Below are positions 46,554-55,050 of a stretch of DNA of 64,000 nt, in pieces (the first letter of the stretch is position 1; each line of letters starts with the position of its first letter). This DNA is from Bradyrhizobium sp. DOA9 (lineage in GTDB: Bacteria > Pseudomonadota > Alphaproteobacteria > Rhizobiales > Xanthobacteraceae): contig NZ_DF820425.1 in the NCBI RefSeq assembly GCF_000617845.2, positions 937,690 through 1,001,689 on the forward strand, written 5' to 3'. The translations under genes were made by a program, and so were the position numbers. Under the pieces are notes generated by a model that saw only the letters and a list, made by a program, of their open reading frames with translations, was not told the DNA's origin and ran no database searches.

Positions 46554-47246
46554 GTGACCGTATTCTCCCGTACCGTGCGATCGCTGGCGCTGCTGCTGAC
46601 GTTGGCCGCTTCACCCGCTTTGCCCGCCTCCGGCCCGCCACCCGGCTTCAAGCTCTCCGACGATGCCGATTTCGCCTTCACCTCGCCCGACGGCGCCACC
46701 AGGCTCGAGCAGTATGTGAAGGAGGGCGAGGATTTCGACATCAAGTGGCAGGTCTGGGCGCGGCGCGGCGAACAGATGCAGGAGCTGAAGCCCGAGCAGC
46801 TCTATCCGGCCGGTTTCCGTTTCACGGCCGACTCGCAATGGCTGGTGCGGATGCAGAAGACCGGCTCGGGCGAGCAGGACCTCTTTCTCTACCATGTCGA
46901 GAACGGCGCCTTCGTCAACGCGACCGAGCAATCGCTCAGCGATCTCGCCTGGGCCTATTTCCACAGCCGGCCCGACACGAAGAACATGAAGCTGGACTAC
47001 CACATCTCGGCCAACCTGATGAAAGGTACCGAAAATGCGTATCGCTGGCTCGGCGTCGACTGGCCCAACAACCGCTATCTCCTGATCTCGCTGTCGGGCG
47101 AAATGGACGAGCATCCGAAGAACGTCGCGGTGAAGGGTCTGGCGAACTGGAGATGCCGCTATGACCTCAAGACCGGCCAGTTCGACGTCCCCGAGATGTT
47201 CGCCAAGGGCAATGCGGCAGCCTTGAGGTGGGAAATCAAGCGCTAA
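46554..47246 (+). CDS. Exported protein of unknown function
   Basis: A 230-residue protein with a signal peptide (R-T-V-R-S-L-A-L-L-L-T-L-A-A-S-P-A-L-P-A-S). The mature part is soluble and beta-rich with F-T-S-P-D-G-A-T-R-L-E-Q-Y, W-L-V-R-M-Q-K-T-G-S-G-E-Q-D-L-F-L-Y and D-W-P-N-N-R-Y-L-L-I-S-L-S-G-E; I recognise no domain. GTG 46554 is preferred because AAGGAAA lies upstream and the signal peptide then starts normally; GTG 46503 gives 17 extra residues. Confidence 0.75.
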   Translation: MTVFSRTVRSLALLLTLAASPALPASGPPPGFKLSDDADFAFTSPDGATRLEQYVKEGEDFDIKWQVWARRGEQMQELKPEQLYPAGFRFTADSQWLVRMQKTGSGEQDLFLYHVENGAFVNATEQSLSDLAWAYFHSRPDTKNMKLDYHISANLMKGTENAYRWLGVDWPNNRYLLISLSGEMDEHPKNVAVKGLANWRCRYDLKTGQFDVPEMFAKGNAAALRWEIKR

Positions 47247-47317
47247 GGGACCTGCCGACGCGCCGCAGGTTCCCGTGCGATGGAACCAAGCCACTGATTC
47301 CATTCCGATTCATCTTT

Positions 47318-47369
47318 CCGTAACCGTCAATGGTAACGGGCTCTTGTCGGTTTTGCTGCATCTTGCAGC
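47318..47369. promoter_or_regulatory. Two palindromes before the GGDEF-EAL gene
   Basis: CCGTAACC-N6-GGTAACGG (47318-47339) and GCTGCA-TCT-TGCAGC (47355-47369), both perfect, lie 16-67 bases before the start codon. The first looks like an operator; the second could be an RNA hairpin near the ribosome-binding site. Confidence 0.45.
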
Positions 47370-47384
47370 CCACGGGAGGGCTGG

Positions 47385-50048
47385 ATGGGCGCATCGATTC
47401 GATGGACCGCGCGGTTGCGCGCGTTGCTCCGGCGTTGGCGCGGGGCGCCGCTGACGTGGCTGATCGCCGGCGGCTTCGTGCTGATGCTTGCGACCGCCAT
47501 CGGCACCGCGCTCACCGTCGACCGCTTCCGGCAGAATGCCATCGAGAGCGGCCGCGACAGCCTCGAGAGCGCCGTGCGCATGCTCGCCCGGCATTTCGAC
47601 CGCCAGTTCGAGGACTTTGCGGTGCTGCAGAAGAGCATCATCGCCGAGCTCGAGAGCCACGGCATCGCCTCCGCCGAAATCTTCCGCAGCGAGATGGGCA
47701 CGCTCGCCGTGCACGAGGTGCTGCGCGCGAAGGCCAGCGGCTGGTCCGACGTCGCCGGCGCCAATGTGTTCGATTCCAGGGGCGTGCTGATCAACTCGTC
47801 GCGGCAATGGCCGGTCGCCGACATCTCGATCGCCGATCGAGGCTATTTCCACCGTCTCAAGAACGATCCGGCCGCGCAGAAGGAAGTGGAGATCGTGCCC
47901 GGCCGGCTCGGCAACGGACCGGCGATCGTGTTCGCGTGGCGCGTCTCCGGCCCGCATGGCGAGTTCCTCGGACTGGTCTCGCGCGCGATCGCGCCGGAGC
48001 AGCTCGAATCCTTCTTCGCCTCGACCGGGCTCGGCGAGGATTCCTCGATCGCGATGCACCACCAGAACGGCCAGCTGCTCGCGCGCATTCCGCATGTCGA
48101 GGCGATGATCGGGCAGAACTTCCGCACCGGCACGCCGGAGCAAATGGCGGTGTTCGAGCGCACTTTCGTCACCACCCAGCTGGCAAGCCCGATCGACGGC
48201 AAGGACCGCATCGTCGCCTCGCGCCTGCTCACCGGCGAGCCGCTGGTCGTGGTGGCGACCAAGTCGCTGGATACGACGTTGGCGACCTGGCGCACGCAGA
48301 CGAAGTTCTTCGTCACCATTGCCGTGCTGTCGATCGGCCTGCTGGTGCTCACGCTGTTTCTGATCTTCCGCCAGGTGACGAGGCGGCTTTCGCTCGAGAA
48401 GCAGCGGCTCGACACCGCGATGAACACGATGACGCAAGGCCTGTTGATGTTTGATCAGGACGAGCGGCTGATCGTCTGCAACCGGCGCTACATCGAGATG
48501 TACGGGCTCTCGCCCGCTGTGGTGAAGCCCGGCGTCCATTTCCGGGACGTGATCCGGCACCGCCGGGACACCGGCTCGTTCGAGGGCGACGTCGAGGCCT
48601 ATTGCGACGACATCCTGAGCAATATCGGCCGCACCCAGAGCACCATCGTCGAGACCGCCGACGGCCGGCTGATCGAGATCAAGAACCAGCCGGCAGCTGG
48701 CGGCGGCTGGCTCGCCACCCATGACGACGTCACCGAGCGCATCCGCGCCGACGAGCGCATCGCCCATCTGGCGCATTACGACGCGCTCACCGACCTGCCC
48801 AACCGCGTGCTGCTGCGCGGACACCTGGAGCGCCGCGTCGCGGAGCTCGCGCAGGGCAAGCCGTTCGCGATCCTCTATATCGACGTCGACGAGTTCAAGG
48901 GCGTCAACGATTCGCTCGGACACGAGGTCGGCGACGAATTGCTGCGCCAGGTGGCGAGCCGCCTGCGTGCCTGCGTCAGCGGCAACGACATGGTCGCGCG
49001 ACTGGGCGGCGACGAATTCGCCATCGTCAAGGCCGGCACCTCCGATCCGGCCGAGCTGACGCTACTCGCGGAAACGATCCTTGGGGCGTTGCGCGCGCCG
49101 GTGGATTGCGGGGGGCAGGAGGTTCCGACCGATGCCAGCATCGGCATCGCCATCGCACCCGACCATGGCGACAATCTCGACGATCTGCTCAAGCGCGCCG
49201 ATCTGGCGATGTATGCGGCGAAGTCGCAAGGACGCCGCACCTTCCGCCTCTTCGCACCCGAATATGACGCCAGGGTGCGGCAGCGCCGCCAGCTCGAGCT
49301 CGATCTGCGCCAGGCGCTCGCCCGCGGCGAGTTCGAGGTGCACTACCAGCCGCTGGTCGATCTCACCGCCAATGTCGTCACCGGCTGCGAGGCGCTGTTG
49401 CGCTGGCGCCATCCCGAGCGCGGCATGGTTTCGCCGGCGGAGTTCATCCCGGTCGCCGAAGACACCGGCCTGATCGGCGAGATCGGCGAATGGGTGCTGA
49501 AGCAGGCCTGCGTCGAGGCTGCCTCGTGGCCCGGCCGGATTCACATCGCGGTCAACGTGTCGCCGGTGCAATTCCGCTCGCGCACGCTGGCGCTCAAGGT
49601 CGCCGCCGCGCTCGCGGAGTCCGGGCTCGCGCCGGGGCGGCTCGAGCTCGAGATCACCGAGACGGTGCTGATCCGCGACGACGAGGAGGCGCTGGCGATC
49701 CTGCAGCAGCTGCGCGAGCTCGGCGTGCGCATCGCGCTCGACGATTTCGGCACCGGCTATTCGTCGCTGAGCTACCTGCACCGCTTCCCGTTCGACAAGA
49801 TCAAGATCGACCGCAGCTTCATCAGCGACATCGGCGAGCCCGAGGATTCCTCGCCGATCGTGCAGGCCGTGGTGCACATGGCCGCCGCGCGCCGCATGGC
49901 GACGACGGCCGAAGGCGTCGAGACCGAGGCGCAAGCCGAGGTGCTGCGCCAGCTCGGCTGCAGCCAGATGCAGGGCTGGCTGTTCAGCCCGGCGGTGCCG
50001 GCCGCGAAGCTGAAGCAGCTGCTGGCAGCGCAGGCGGTGGCGGCCTAG
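47385..50048 (+). CDS. Membrane c-di-GMP protein with cache, PAS, GGDEF and EAL domains
   Basis: Protein of 887 residues: TM1 (about 22-44), cache-type periplasmic sensor (about 45-305), TM2 (about 306-328), a PAS_7-like domain (about 340-455), GGDEF (about 465-625) and EAL (about 640-880). The diguanylate cyclase site is intact (R-L-G-G-D-E-F). The upstream inhibitory RxxD site is not, reading S-G-N-D. The phosphodiesterase motifs are also intact (C-E-A-L-L-R-W, N-V-S, E-I-T-E, D-D-F-G-T-G-Y-S-S-L, K-I-D-R-S-F). It could therefore make and break c-di-GMP, with the sensor or PAS setting the balance. Strong GGGAGGG ribosome-binding site. Confidence 0.92.
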   Translation: MGASIRWTARLRALLRRWRGAPLTWLIAGGFVLMLATAIGTALTVDRFRQNAIESGRDSLESAVRMLARHFDRQFEDFAVLQKSIIAELESHGIASAEIFRSEMGTLAVHEVLRAKASGWSDVAGANVFDSRGVLINSSRQWPVADISIADRGYFHRLKNDPAAQKEVEIVPGRLGNGPAIVFAWRVSGPHGEFLGLVSRAIAPEQLESFFASTGLGEDSSIAMHHQNGQLLARIPHVEAMIGQNFRTGTPEQMAVFERTFVTTQLASPIDGKDRIVASRLLTGEPLVVVATKSLDTTLATWRTQTKFFVTIAVLSIGLLVLTLFLIFRQVTRRLSLEKQRLDTAMNTMTQGLLMFDQDERLIVCNRRYIEMYGLSPAVVKPGVHFRDVIRHRRDTGSFEGDVEAYCDDILSNIGRTQSTIVETADGRLIEIKNQPAAGGGWLATHDDVTERIRADERIAHLAHYDALTDLPNRVLLRGHLERRVAELAQGKPFAILYIDVDEFKGVNDSLGHEVGDELLRQVASRLRACVSGNDMVARLGGDEFAIVKAGTSDPAELTLLAETILGALRAPVDCGGQEVPTDASIGIAIAPDHGDNLDDLLKRADLAMYAAKSQGRRTFRLFAPEYDARVRQRRQLELDLRQALARGEFEVHYQPLVDLTANVVTGCEALLRWRHPERGMVSPAEFIPVAEDTGLIGEIGEWVLKQACVEAASWPGRIHIAVNVSPVQFRSRTLALKVAAALAESGLAPGRLELEITETVLIRDDEEALAILQQLRELGVRIALDDFGTGYSSLSYLHRFPFDKIKIDRSFISDIGEPEDSSPIVQAVVHMAAARRMATTAEGVETEAQAEVLRQLGCSQMQGWLFSPAVPAAKLKQLLAAQAVAA

Positions 50049-50064
50049 CCGCCGACGGCGGCGG

Positions 50065-51039
50065 TCACTCGATCAATTCGTCGGCAGAGGCGATGAGGGA
50101 GTCGGGCAGCTTCAGGCCGAGTGCCCTGGCGGTCCTCAGATTGACGACCGTCTCGAACCTGGCGGGACGTTCGATCGGCAACTCCGATGGAGGTGCGCCT
50201 CTGAGGACGCGGTCCACGTATGCGGCCAGGCGATGATAGGAGTCGGAAAGCCTGGGCCCATAGGTGCAGAGGGCGCCACTCCGGGCGAAGGCTGCCCAGC
50301 CCGAAATGACCGGCGCCCGATGTTTCATCGCCTGCTCGATGATCCGGTCCCGGTACTGGATCGCAAATCCATCGGCGAACAGCGAGACGGCTTGCGGCGG
50401 ATTGCGGTCCATGGCGGCGAACGCGGCGGCGAGCTGGTCCTGGCTTGCGGTCGCGAAAAATTCCGTCTTCAACCCGAGCTTCCTGGCGGTGTCCTCGGAA
50501 TAGGCGCGCTCGATCTGCGAGCCCGGATGCTCGGGATTGCCGACGATGGCGACGCGCTGCAAGCCCGGAACGGTATCGCGCAGGATCTCCAAACGTTTGG
50601 CGTTCAACTCTGCGGCCATGAAGGTCAGGCCGGTCATGTTGGCGGGCGGACGCGCCAGGCTATCGGCGAAGCCGGCGACGACAGGGTCGCCGCTGAAAAC
50701 GTACACGGTGGGGGTTGATAGCTTCAGCTCAGCCACGATTGCGACCGCAGCGCCTTGAGCGACGATCAGGTCGACCGGCTTTCGAAGCAAGCTTTCGGCC
50801 AGCGGCGCGACGCGGGTCAAATCATCATCACCATAGCAATAGGTGACCTCGAGGTTCTCGTTCTCACGATAGCCGAGCTCGCGAAGGCCGGCGCGGAACA
50901 CCTGCAGAAACGGCGTAAGGCTCGCCTCTCGCTGCGCCGTGAGCCAGCCGATGCGAGACACCTTGCCTGCCGCGTGCGCGGCCTTGTGCGCCGCCACTGC
51001 AAGAAAAGCGCCCGACGATAGAAATGTCCGCCGATCCAT
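50065..51039 (-). CDS. ABC-type substrate-binding protein (TrpX-like family)
   Basis: Exported protein of 324 residues from the ABC_sub_bind family (I-G-W-L-T-A, F-R-A-G-L-R-E-L-G-Y-x-E-N-x-N, L-A-E-S-L-L-R-K-P-V-D-L-I-V-A-Q-G, P-T-V-Y-V-F-S-G-D-P-V-V-A-G-F, N-M-T-G-L-T). The N-terminal M-D-R-R-T-F-L-S-S-G-A-F-L-A-V-A-A signal is Tat-like, although it has only one Arg pair. No permease or ATPase gene is next to it, as is common for this expanded family in Bradyrhizobium; the ligand is unknown. Convergent with the GGDEF-EAL gene. Confidence 0.85.
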   Translation of the reverse strand: MDRRTFLSSGAFLAVAAHKAAHAAGKVSRIGWLTAQREASLTPFLQVFRAGLRELGYRENENLEVTYCYGDDDLTRVAPLAESLLRKPVDLIVAQGAAVAIVAELKLSTPTVYVFSGDPVVAGFADSLARPPANMTGLTFMAAELNAKRLEILRDTVPGLQRVAIVGNPEHPGSQIERAYSEDTARKLGLKTEFFATASQDQLAAAFAAMDRNPPQAVSLFADGFAIQYRDRIIEQAMKHRAPVISGWAAFARSGALCTYGPRLSDSYHRLAAYVDRVLRGAPPSELPIERPARFETVVNLRTARALGLKLPDSLIASADELIE

Positions 51040-51313
51040 CCCGGTCCGTATCCTCGACAGACCAACAACTTAGTCGCACCTGGCAGCGTTATCCAGCAAC
51101 TGCCGCGAGCCTGTTTCCCCCCGATCACAGGCCGGCGCGACACCCGGGCCTGCCTCCCGGGGAAAGATAGGATCAAACCTTGTACCTCGCGGTTATCGCC
51201 TCGCTGAGACGGCCGGGAACTCCGGCCGACGGGCCCAGTCAACATTGCATCACGCGGACCGCAGGCGGCTTTTCGCCCGCGCCGTCGCGCGTGTGCGAAA
51301 CGAGCGAGGTGAC

Positions 51314-51673
51314 ATGTCTATCCTGGCGTTCAGAATGCTTGCCCTGGTCGCGGTTGCCGCCGTGATCGGCCTTGCCGCCGAGGCCCGCGACGACGGGCGC
51401 TACGCAAACTCCCCGCTCAAGGATTGGTTCGAGAGCCTGAAGAGCAAGGGCGGCGGTCCCTGCTGTGCCGACGCCGACGGCACGGCGCTCGACGACGTCG
51501 ACTGGGAGACGCGGGACGGACGTTACCGGGTGCGGCTGCTCGGCAACTGGGTCGAGGTGCCCGACGATGCCGTCATCACCGAGCCCAACCGCGCCGGGCG
51601 CACCATGGTCTGGCCTTATTACGTCAACGGCCGTCCCATGATCCGCTGCTTCATGCCTGGCAGCATGACCTGA
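51314..51673 (+). CDS. Small exported protein
   Basis: Protein of 119 residues with a signal peptide (M-S-I-L-A-F-R-M-L-A-L-V-A-V-A-A-V-I-G-L-A-A-E-A). The mature part has G-G-G-P-C-C-A-D-A-D-G, W-E-T-R-D-G-R-Y-R-V-R-L-L-G-N-W-V-E-V-P-D-D-A-V-I and a C-terminal W-P-Y-Y-V-N-G-R-P-M-I-R-C-F-M-P-G. This pattern (CC-A-D-x-D-G ... V-P ... I-R-C-F-x-P-G) recurs in small rhizobial secreted proteins of unknown role. GAGGTGA lies directly before the ATG. Confidence 0.85.
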   Translation: MSILAFRMLALVAVAAVIGLAAEARDDGRYANSPLKDWFESLKSKGGGPCCADADGTALDDVDWETRDGRYRVRLLGNWVEVPDDAVITEPNRAGRTMVWPYYVNGRPMIRCFMPGSMT

Positions 51674-51703
51674 GGCGGGCGAGTTCGGCAACGGTTGGCA
51701 TGA

Positions 51704-51826
51704 TCACATTTGCCGTCTGGCGGCCTGCACTTCGACGAATTCGGAGTCGGGGTGGCTGACGATGGTGGCGACCCAGATGCCGCTGATGATCAGCGACCAG
51801 GCGGTGTTCCAACAGATCCAAAACAC
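51704..51826 (-). CDS. Small membrane protein of 40 residues
   Basis: Short open frame with a hydrophobic helix F-W-I-C-W-N-T-A-W-S-L-I-I-S-G-I-W-V-A-T-I-V and a polar tail ending A-A-R-R-Q-M. GAGGGAGG lies eight bases before the GTG start. Size, helix and ribosome-binding site support a real gene. Function unknown. Confidence 0.55.
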   Translation of the reverse strand: MFWICWNTAWSLIISGIWVATIVSHPDSEFVEVQAARRQM

Positions 51827-51915
51827 GGGCCAGCCTCCCTCTTTGCTTTTCCGACGCGGCAGAGCGATGCCGCCGTTCCCCACGCGAAGCCGCCGCGATG
51901 GCAGGCGACAAGGCG

Positions 51916-52056
51916 CTATTTTGATTTGGTCTGCGGCGGCGCCCGGTCGGTTTGGCCGGTGTGGCGCTTTGCCACGACGTCCTCGTCGTGCTCGCCCTCG
52001 TGCGGGCGCGGCGGAAGCCTGGGCTGGCCGGCCTGACCGCCATGCTTGCCACCCAT
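51916..52056 (-). CDS. Small hydrophilic protein of 46 residues
   Basis: Short frame reading M-G-G-K-H-G-G-Q-A-G-Q-P-R-L-P-P-R-P-H-E-G-E-H-D-E-D-V-V-A-K, rich in His, Gly and charge, ending P-Q-T-K-S-K. Similar small proteins seem familiar from Bradyrhizobium, but I cannot name a family. AAGG lies about nine bases upstream. It is the only plausible gene in the 300 bases between the small membrane protein and the lactonase gene promoter. Confidence 0.4.
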   Translation of the reverse strand: MGGKHGGQAGQPRLPPRPHEGEHDEDVVAKRHTGQTDRAPPQTKSK

Positions 52057-52356
52057 GTCGGGCTGCCTTCGAGATCGTTTTCGCGGGTCATGCAGGTTCA
52101 ATGCGTTCGCAGCGCATTGGTTCGCAGCAACACCGGCTATTGTGGTCGCGGTCATCGTGTGGGTCATGCTCGGGCCGCCGGCGCCGGGGCCGCATTTGCC
52201 CTCCCGCACTGCGGCAGCGCGCTGACACGCCATTCCGCGACCGATGCGATTTCGGCATCGATCGATCCCATCTGGATTTTGGTGCGGCGGCGCGCCTGCC
52301 GCTATCCTCGCGGCAAAACGACAATGCCGCGAACCGGCTTTCAGGAGGAGGAGCCC

Positions 52357-53484
52357 ATGTCGAGATCGATCCGACACATCGCATCGCGCGTGCCGCGCGC
52401 TATGATCGCCGCCACCCTGTTCGCTTCGCTCACCCTCGTTTCAGGAGTTCGTGCCGGCATGGCCGAAACCTTCGCCTATGTCGGCAATGCCGACAGCAAC
52501 GACATCAGCGTGTTCAAGATGAGCGAGAGCGGCGAGATGACGCCCGTGCAGACGGCCGCCTTCAAGGGCGTCGAAAAGCCGGGCTCCTCGACACCGCTCG
52601 CGATCACGCCAGACCGCCGCGTGCTGATCGCCGCAATCCGCTCGCAGCCTTATCTCGCGGTGAGCTTTGCGATCGATCCCAGGACGGGCGAGCTCAGCCA
52701 TCTCGGCGCCGGACCGCTCGCGGACAGCATGGCCCATATCGCCATCGACCGCAGCGGCAAGTTCCTGTTCAGCGCCTCCTATGGCGGCAACAAGGTCGCG
52801 CTGAATCCGCTGCTTGATAACGGCGTTGCCGGCGATCCCAAGCAGGTGATCCCGACGGGGCTGAACGCCCACGCCTTCCTGCCCTCGCCCGACAACCGCT
52901 TCGCGTTCGCGACCAATCTCGGCTCCGATCAGGTGCTGGCCTTCGCGTTCGATGCCACGGCCGGCACGCTGACGCCGAGCGATCCGCCGGCGCACAAGGT
53001 GCCGGAGAAATCCGGGCCGCGGCACTTCGTCTTTCACCCCGGCGGCAAGTTCGTCTATCTCCTCCACGAGCTGAACGGCGACGTCGCGGCATTCACCTAT
53101 GAGGCCAGGAGCGGCGCCTGGGACGAGATCCAGCGCACCACCGCGCTGCCCGAAGGCTTCTCCGGAAAACCCTGGACGGCCGACATCCACATCACGCCGG
53201 ACGGCCGCTTCCTCTACGCCTCCGAGCGCACCACCAGCACGCTCACCGCCTACAAGGTCGACGGCGCGAGCGGCAAGCTGACCACGATCGGCAGCGTGCC
53301 GACCGAGAAACAGCCGCGCGGCTTCCAGGTCGATCCCAGCGGCCGCTATCTCGCCGCCGCCGGCGAGCTCTCCAACAGCATGACGGTCTATGCCATCGAC
53401 CAGGGCAGCGGCGCGCTGGCCAGGCTGAAATCCTATCCCACCGGCAAGAAGCCGAACTGGATCGAGTTCCTGAGCCTGCCGTGA
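52357..53484 (+). CDS. Exported lactonase-family beta-propeller protein
   Basis: Protein of 375 residues of the YbhE/6-phosphogluconolactonase-like seven-bladed propeller family (F-A-Y-V-G-N-A-D-S-N-D-I-S-V-F, G-K-F-L-F-S-A-S-Y-G-G-N-K-V, G-P-R-H-F-V-F-H-P-G-G-K-F-V-Y-L-L-H-E-L, D-I-H-I-T-P-D-G-R-F-L-Y-A-S-E-R, P-R-G-F-Q-V-D-P-S-G-R-Y-L-A-A-A-G-E). A signal peptide (about 1-34) sends it to the periplasm, so it is not the cytoplasmic pentose-phosphate enzyme; a sugar lactone substrate is possible. AGGAGGAGGAG precedes the ATG at 52357. Confidence 0.87.
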   Translation: MSRSIRHIASRVPRAMIAATLFASLTLVSGVRAGMAETFAYVGNADSNDISVFKMSESGEMTPVQTAAFKGVEKPGSSTPLAITPDRRVLIAAIRSQPYLAVSFAIDPRTGELSHLGAGPLADSMAHIAIDRSGKFLFSASYGGNKVALNPLLDNGVAGDPKQVIPTGLNAHAFLPSPDNRFAFATNLGSDQVLAFAFDATAGTLTPSDPPAHKVPEKSGPRHFVFHPGGKFVYLLHELNGDVAAFTYEARSGAWDEIQRTTALPEGFSGKPWTADIHITPDGRFLYASERTTSTLTAYKVDGASGKLTTIGSVPTEKQPRGFQVDPSGRYLAAAGELSNSMTVYAIDQGSGALARLKSYPTGKKPNWIEFLSLP

Positions 53485-53552
53485 GGGAACGCGGCCGACC
53501 TACGTAAACATCCGCAGTTTCGCGCGGCCCGGCTTGACGTCATATCTCGGTC

Positions 53553-53723
53553 ATGGACCGGCAGATTGTCTTCAAATGCCCCCAGACGGGACTCAACGTG
53601 CAGCATCGTCTGACCGACGAGCCGGCCGATCGCACGCACGTATCCGTGTCCTGCCCGGCCTGCACGCGGCTGCATCTGATCGAGCGGGCCAGCGGCACGC
53701 TGGTGGGTGATCGGCGCCGCTGA
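53553..53723 (+). CDS. Small zinc-ribbon-like protein of 56 residues
   Basis: Short gene reading M-D-R-Q-I-V-F-K-C-P-Q-T-G-L-N-V-Q-H-R-L...H-V-S-V-S-C-P-A-C-T-R-L-H-L-I-E-R, with one Cys near each end of the fold plus a CPAC pair, like a small zinc ribbon. It ends T-L-V-G-D-R-R-R. Very similar short proteins are common in Bradyrhizobium; function unknown. It follows the lactonase gene by 68 bases. Confidence 0.6.
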   Translation: MDRQIVFKCPQTGLNVQHRLTDEPADRTHVSVSCPACTRLHLIERASGTLVGDRRR

Positions 53724-53956
53724 CGTCCGCCGGGCATGGCGCCCTGGCCGTGAGCTGTTCGGAGCGAACCTGTTCTCCAATCCCGCGACTCATCAAAGAC
53801 TTGTCATTAAGAGGCCTGTCATTAAGAGACTTGCCGCGACTGCCCGCGGCGGCGCCGAGTCCCGTTTCGGGACGGCGCGGCCGTAGTGCGGGCGGCGGCC
53901 ATCTGCTATCGATTGGAGGCATAGCCCAAGTGGAATTTACCCAATTGGAATTTCCG

Positions 53957-54850
53957 ATGCGTCAGTTGCCCCGCGCCGTTGCCCGAAGCCTGTATCCCGC
54001 AGCCGTCGCCGGCCTGCTCGCCCTCAGCCCCTATCCGGCCAGCGCCGCCGATGACGACGCGCCCAAGGGGCCGGCGGTCACGGTGCTGAAGGTCGCGAAA
54101 TCCTGCTTCTCCGACGTCGTCGAGGCCACCGGCACGATCGTCGCGCGGGAGGAGACCTCGGTGCGGCCCGAGCGGCCCGGCCTGAAGGTCACGGACGTGC
54201 TGGCGGAAGCCGGCGATACCACCACCGCCGGCCAGGTGCTGGCGCGGCTGGCGCTGCCCGAGGGCGGCACGCTTCAGGTCACTGCCCCCGTGGCGGGCGT
54301 GATCGCGAACTCGTCCGCGCAGATCGGCAATTTCGCCTCGGCCAAGGGCGAGGCGCTGTTCACGATCGTGGCGCGCAGCGAATACGATCTCGTCGGCCTC
54401 GTCGCCACCACCGATGTGCGCAAGCTCGCGGTCAATCAGCAGGCCACGGTGCATATCCCGGGCGCCCCCGACATCAGCGGCAAGGTGCGCCGCATCGGCG
54501 CGACCGTCGAGCCGAACATCCAGCAGGGCATGGTCTATATCGGCATCTCCTCGCAGAAGCGGCTGCTGCTGAACGCGAGCGCGCGTGCGCTGATCAAGAC
54601 CGGGCAGAGCTGCAACGTCGCGGTGCCGCTGACCGCCGTGCAGTATTCGTCCGCCGGCACCGTGGTGCAGGTGATCCGCCGCAACCGCGTCGAGACCAAG
54701 CGTGTCGAGGTCGGCTTGATGTCGGGCGGAAATATCGAGGTCCGCGACGGCCTCAACGAAGGCGACGTCGTCGTCGCCCGCGCCGGCGCCTTGCTGCGCG
54801 AAGGCGACCCGGTGCGTCCGGTGATGGCCAGCGCGGAAGCGGCGAAGTAG
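53957..54850 (+). CDS. Periplasmic adaptor (membrane fusion protein), without a pump
   Basis: HlyD/RND adaptor of 297 residues with a signal peptide (about 1-30). The lipoyl halves (V-R-P-E-R-P-G-L-K-V-T-D-V-L-A-E-A-G-D, T-A-P-V-A-G-V-I-A) and beta-barrel (L-V-G-L-V-A-T-T-D-V-R-K-L) parallel the adaptor at 31694-32623, including the K-S-C-F-S-D-V start and the C-terminal D-G-L-N-E-G-D-V-V-V-A-R-A-G-A. No pump gene follows, so it may serve a pump encoded elsewhere. It is convergent with a dyad-less caspase-fold gene. ATG 53957 follows TTGGAA. Confidence 0.83.
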   Translation: MRQLPRAVARSLYPAAVAGLLALSPYPASAADDDAPKGPAVTVLKVAKSCFSDVVEATGTIVAREETSVRPERPGLKVTDVLAEAGDTTTAGQVLARLALPEGGTLQVTAPVAGVIANSSAQIGNFASAKGEALFTIVARSEYDLVGLVATTDVRKLAVNQQATVHIPGAPDISGKVRRIGATVEPNIQQGMVYIGISSQKRLLLNASARALIKTGQSCNVAVPLTAVQYSSAGTVVQVIRRNRVETKRVEVGLMSGGNIEVRDGLNEGDVVVARAGALLREGDPVRPVMASAEAAK

Positions 54851-54859
54851 CGGCCACCA

Positions 54860-54947
54860 TCGTCATTGCGAGGAGCTCTTGCGACGAAGCAATCCAGAGT
54901 CTTTCCGCGGAGGGATTCTGGATTGCTTCGCTGCGCTCGCAATGACG
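54860..54947. repeat. Palindromic repeat (CGTCATTGCGAG type), copy 2
   Basis: Same ends and inner arms as 21229-21315 (CGTCATTGCGAG ... CTCGCAATGACG; GAAGCAATCCAGA/ATTCTGGATTGCTTC). Again lies immediately after a gene and between convergent genes. Confidence 0.85.
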
Positions 54948-54965
54948 ACGGGGGGTACAGTGTGC

Positions 54966-55021
54966 CAAAAATGGGCCCCGGCTCAGCGTCGCATCATTGC
55001 ATGATGCGCCGCGTCCGGGGC
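54966..55021 (-). terminator. Terminator-like nested hairpin after the caspase-fold gene
   Basis: Outer arms GCCCCGG (54975-54981) and CCGGGGC (55015-55021), inner arms GCATCAT/ATGATGC around TGC (54991-55007), followed on the minus strand by TTTTT (54970-54966). Serves the gene that ends at 55051. Confidence 0.6.
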
Positions 55022-55050
55022 ACGAGACGTCGCAAGATCCAAGAAAAAAA

